Assembly: GCF_030128875.1 (NCBI RefSeq)
Contig: NZ_CP124620.1
Span: 1,550,001 to 1,614,000, forward strand
Length of the DNA stretch: 64,000 nucleotides
Direction of reading: 5' to 3'
Source of the DNA: Stenotrophomonas sp. BIO128-Bstrain
GTDB lineage: Bacteria > Pseudomonadota > Gammaproteobacteria > Xanthomonadales > Xanthomonadaceae
Below the pieces are notes generated by a model, which saw nothing but the letters and a program-made list of their open reading frames with translations, had not been told where the DNA came from and searched no databases. Of this stretch, positions 61,172 to 64,000 are shown piece after piece. The translations under genes and the position numbers were made by a program. How positions within the stretch are numbered: the first letter of the stretch is position 1; every line of letters begins with the position of its first letter.

Positions 61172-61435
61172 CTAATTGGAGTGATCGCGCTCCTCAGTCA
61201 GACGTTTCACCTCGGCCTTCAACCGACGCACCTCGGCTGAGTCCTTGGGCGTGGGCAACATCGACCCCTCTGGTGTGCCCGCCAAGGCCTCGCTCTTGGC
61301 CTTGCGGAGCCATTGGTAAAGGCTGTGGGATGAGACCCCCAGCCGCTTGGCAACCTCGGCTACAGCAAAGCCCCTTTGGGTAACCTGCTTGACCGCTTCG
61401 GCATTGAACTCATCCGTGTACTGCTTGCTCGCCAT
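61172..61435 (-). pseudogene. IS3-family transposase OrfA, truncated
   Basis: An 87-residue OrfA with HTH (SKQYTDEFNAEAVKQVTQRG, EVAKRLGVSSHSLYQWLRKA) and leucine-zipper start (EVRRLKAEVKRLTEERD). A complete OrfA continues ERDILKKA; here it ends DHSN and OrfB is missing. AGAGAGG lies before ATG 61435. Confidence 0.75.
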
Positions 61436-61498
61436 AGACACCTCTCTGGCTTCCATTGCTTATGGCTCTGAGATGTCTACGAAATCTTGGCCGGTCCA
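61436..61498 (-). repeat. Terminal part of the truncated IS3-family element
   Basis: Upstream of the orfA start, the minus strand from 61498 reads TGGACCGGCCAAGATTTCGT, a plausible IS3-type terminal repeat. The other end is not found near 60293, so the IS is incomplete. Confidence 0.4.
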
Positions 61499-61619
61499 AT
61501 GAGAACCTTTGTGCCCATGATAATTGGTCGCAGTTGATGAAAGCAGAAAAAAGGCTCAGGCGGCTAAACGGCCCTCACGAGAGCCATCCGTTACGCCGTC
61601 AGATGAGACGTACGTCTGG

Positions 61620-62348
61620 CTACTTTTTGCGTTTTATGGTTCTGCATTGGCCTTTCGCTGCCTTCTGCTTCCTACCCCCTGTCACCACATGCCTTGTAAT
61701 CCACTGGGCAGCAGACGGTTCCGCGCTGAAGGTCCTAATGATCCTTTCAACTACAGTTGAATACCCCACCGTCGCACCTCTGAGCAGGTTGGTCCAGAAC
61801 CGAGCAATGAGAAAAGACAGCACGCCACTCATAAGGACGGAGCCAAAGAACCAGAAATGACTAATGGGCGAGGTAACCTTCAGCCCCTTGGTAAACATAT
61901 ACGTCGCAAACATGCCTGCACCGGAATGCGCCAGCATTATCAACGACGTCGGCGAAGTGCGAACCCTGAAGACAACCGAGGTGGAAAGCGTTTCTACAGC
62001 CGACAGAAGAATCAGTAAAAGGCTTGCCGTTAATGCGGGGCACAGAAGCTGGCAACCAGACTGCTGCGTGTAAAGAAGGAATGGAGCCGCCAACAAGACC
62101 AGTGCCTCAAGGCACACGCTGGGATATCTCCTCAGGAACTGCCCCCAACTTCTTCGGGCTAATGCAAACATGTCCTGAATAAGGCTAGCCACCGTCATTG
62201 CGGCCATGCTGGATAGCGTGATACAGGCTGGGATCCAGAGCATCCTCTCCTCCGGTCCCGGCGCGAAAGGCTCCATAGCCACCACGCCCCAGGTGGCCAT
62301 CGCAAGGAACGACACGATAGGCCATACAGCTTGGCTTACTTTTCGCAT
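61620..62348 (-). CDS. Hypothetical membrane protein
   Basis: A 242-residue protein with about six hydrophobic helices (WPIVSFLAMATWGVVAM, LEALVLLAAPFLLY, LTASLLLILLSAVETL, FWFFGSVLMSGVLSFLIA) and a basic tail (TGGRKQKAAKGQCRTIKRKK). The ATG overlaps the end of the response-regulator gene by 13 bases, so the two are probably co-expressed. There is no kinase motif, so it is not the missing sensor. No function assigned. Confidence 0.65.
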   Translation of the reverse strand: MRKVSQAVWPIVSFLAMATWGVVAMEPFAPGPEERMLWIPACITLSSMAAMTVASLIQDMFALARRSWGQFLRRYPSVCLEALVLLAAPFLLYTQQSGCQLLCPALTASLLLILLSAVETLSTSVVFRVRTSPTSLIMLAHSGAGMFATYMFTKGLKVTSPISHFWFFGSVLMSGVLSFLIARFWTNLLRGATVGYSTVVERIIRTFSAEPSAAQWITRHVVTGGRKQKAAKGQCRTIKRKK

Positions 62349-63073
62349 AGAGCTGCTACATCCGACGTGCAGGCTCTTCTTGGCGAGCCCGAAACGATCA
62401 TCTCGGCCCCCAATCGATAGCCAAAGCGTGGCAGCGTATGTATCAACCTCTCGTCGAACCCCCCATCAACGCTTCGTCTGAGGGCGGACATATGAGATCG
62501 GAGCAGGTCCCGATCTGGCGGATCGTCCCCCCATAAAGCGTGCTCCAGCTCTTGGCGACTCACAGCCGAAGGGCTCGCCCGCATCAGAACTTGTAGCAAC
62601 TTTCGGGATCCAGGGTAGAGCCGCAGCTGCCTTCCTTCCCTGGTCGCTATCAACGTTGCCAGATCGAGAGTAAGGCCACCGACTGTCAGCCGTCTGGTGG
62701 CCGGACGCCCTTGGGCGCGGTTCACTATCGCCTGAAGCCGGACTTCCAATTCCGGGATGTCAAATGGCTTGGTTACATAGTCATCCGCCCCAGAACGGAA
62801 GGCACGAATTTTATCGGACAGCTCCCGCCTCTCAGTAAGCATCAGAACTGGTACCGATACACCATGCTCAGACCGCAGCTTGCTGATCAGATCAGGGCCT
62901 TCGATACGCGGCAACGTCCAATCCAAGACGACTGCGTCATAGGTATTAGACACTGCAAGGTGCAGCCCTGTGACGCCGTCTCCCGCAGCATCGAGCTGAT
63001 GCCCCCTGCACTCGAAATACTCGAAAATCGCCTTGGCAACCCGGAGATCACGGTCAATGACAAGAAGGCGCAT
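62336..63073 (-). CDS. OmpR-family response regulator
   Basis: A 245-residue two-component regulator. The receiver has acidic residues in LLVIDRDLR, the phospho-acceptor aspartate in AVVLDWTLPRIEGP and the lysine in DDYVTKPFDIPE. The winged-helix output domain reads VSRQELEHALWGDDPPDRDL and LRSHMSALRRSVDGGFDERL. ATG 63073 begins one base after the P-type ATPase stop, so it is co-transcribed with a metal pump; no histidine kinase is in view. Confidence 0.85.
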   Translation of the reverse strand: MRLLVIDRDLRVAKAIFEYFECRGHQLDAAGDGVTGLHLAVSNTYDAVVLDWTLPRIEGPDLISKLRSEHGVSVPVLMLTERRELSDKIRAFRSGADDYVTKPFDIPELEVRLQAIVNRAQGRPATRRLTVGGLTLDLATLIATREGRQLRLYPGSRKLLQVLMRASPSAVSRQELEHALWGDDPPDRDLLRSHMSALRRSVDGGFDERLIHTLPRFGYRLGAEMIVSGSPRRACTSDVAALCEK

Positions 63074-63074
63074 G

Positions 63075-64000
63075 TCAGGACTGACGGTAGCCGAGAAGCC
63101 GAAGGGCATTGAACACCACCAGCAACGTCGAGCCCTCGTGCACGGCTACGGCGGGACCAATGCCAAGACCCATGATTGTGGCTGGAACGAGCAGTGCGAC
63201 AACGCCAAGGCTGACATAGACGTTCTGACGGATCACCCCTCGGGTGCGACGACTGAGCTCCACAGCGAAGGCAACCTGTTTCAGGTCCTCGGACATGAGG
63301 GCAACATCAGCAGTCTCCAGCGCGACATCGGAAGAGGCCGCTCCCATCGCAATACCCACACTTGCACTGGCCATTGCAGGTGCGTCATTTACGCCGTCGC
63401 CCACCATCGCCACCCGCTCCGTCTCTTTTAATTGACGGATCGCCTTTACCTTATCGTCGGGCATGAGATTGCCCCATGCCTCGTCCAAACCGACGTCCCT
63501 TGCTACAGCTTGGGCAACAGTCTGATGGTCACCGGAGATCATGATCATCCGCTGGATGCCCAAGCTCCGTAACTTTTCCAATGCCTCACGTGCCTCTGGG
63601 CGCGGCGTGTCCATCAGCCCGATGATGCCCAGGTCCCGGTCGCCCAGGCGAACCGCCATGGTCGTTCTCCCAGCTTCGCGCAGTACATCGATAGCAGACT
63701 GCGCGTCAGTGGTGAGAGCTCCAATGCTACCGTTACCGAACATCTCTGCTTTTCCGATCCAGGCGCTGATGCCGTTCACTTTTGCCTGAACGCCGCTCCC
63801 CGCAAAGTTCGTAAGATCCGTCGCGCCCGTCACCTGGATGTCGCCCAGTCGAGCGCTCCCGTCGCGAACGATGGCTGCAGCTAACGGGTGGTCACTGAGG
63901 GCCTCTACGGCCACCGCAATTTGGAGCAACTCTTTCTCCGTTGCCCCCTGCATGACCTTGATATCGGTGATGCGCGGCTTGCCTTGGGTGAGCGTTCCGG
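63075..64000 (-). CDS. P1B-4-like heavy-metal ATPase, C-terminal part (cut by window edge)
   Basis: About 308 C-terminal residues are visible, from just after the phosphorylation site (GTLTQGKPRITDIKV). They include SDHPLAAAIVRD, MISGDHQTVAQAV, the hinge VGDGVNDAPAMASA and the last helices with AVAVHEGSTLLVVFNALRLL. The HEGS(T) motif in the final transport helix is typical of P1B-4 ATPases that export Co, Zn, Cd or Fe. The transport CPC/SPC motif lies outside the window. It is followed at one base by a response-regulator gene. Confidence 0.88.
   Translation of the reverse strand, partial: GTLTQGKPRITDIKVMQGATEKELLQIAVAVEALSDHPLAAAIVRDGSARLGDIQVTGATDLTNFAGSGVQAKVNGISAWIGKAEMFGNGSIGALTTDAQSAIDVLREAGRTTMAVRLGDRDLGIIGLMDTPRPEAREALEKLRSLGIQRMIMISGDHQTVAQAVARDVGLDEAWGNLMPDDKVKAIRQLKETERVAMVGDGVNDAPAMASASVGIAMGAASSDVALETADVALMSEDLKQVAFAVELSRRTRGVIRQNVYVSLGVVALLVPATIMGLGIGPAVAVHEGSTLLVVFNALRLLGYRQS

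Overview
The window is high-GC DNA that looks like an accessory island from a Xanthomonadaceae bacterium (Stenotrophomonas/Xanthomonas-like). The main reason is the gene order copL-copA-copB-copM-...-copG-...-copC-copD-copF, which is the xanthomonad copper cluster, together with Tn3-type ends tipped GAGGGTCGGCAGGGA. No ribosomal or ordinary housekeeping genes are present. Almost everything is mobile-element machinery, phage defence or metal resistance. Taxonomy is inferred from gene content only.

Left part (1-9.4 kb): the N-terminus of a type I restriction HsdR (cut by the window edge) follows a TnpS-like tyrosine recombinase, which is divergent from a TnpT/KfrA-like coiled-coil protein. Next comes a compact Tn7-like transposition operon on the minus strand (small gene, degenerate TnsA, TnsB, TnsC, TniQ). 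A 30-bp-periodic repeat array beyond tniQ probably marks one end of that element. A small HTH gene and a gene-poor stretch follow.

Defence part (9.4-13.8 kb): two Pycsar-type anti-phage modules stand head to head. The minus-strand operon encodes a double cyclase-domain protein, an E2-like cysteine-rich protein and a PycTM membrane effector. The plus-strand operon encodes PycTIR (cNMP-binding plus TIR-like) and a PycC cyclase that is cut at 13819 by a Tn3-family transposon end.

Transposon part (13.8-58.2 kb): a region of about 44 kb lies between GAGGG-tipped ends at 13820 and 58212. It carries tnpA, a tyrosine recombinase and a MerR regulator apparently in one operon. Cargo, in order: a CDF transporter and czcCBA (Zn/Cd/Co); arsRCCHB-type arsenic genes; cusCBA plus cusF; a KfrA-like protein with palindromic operators; the copLABM-G-CDF copper cluster with extra periplasmic and storage proteins; fragments of an arginase-family enzyme and a TonB receptor; and a second cusCBA set with a frameshifted cusB. 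The cargo covers copper oxidation, sequestration and export from cytoplasm and periplasm, arsenate reduction with arsenite efflux, and divalent-cation efflux.

Right part (58.2-64 kb): beyond the transposon tip are an unusual 103-nt tRNA-like sequence, a truncated exonuclease overlapping a 5'-truncated TnpT/KfrA-like gene, a metallo-beta-lactamase-fold protein beside an IS3 remnant, a membrane protein, an OmpR-type response regulator, and the C-terminal part of a P1B-4-like metal ATPase running off the window.

All assignments come from reading motifs and layout; no database search was run.
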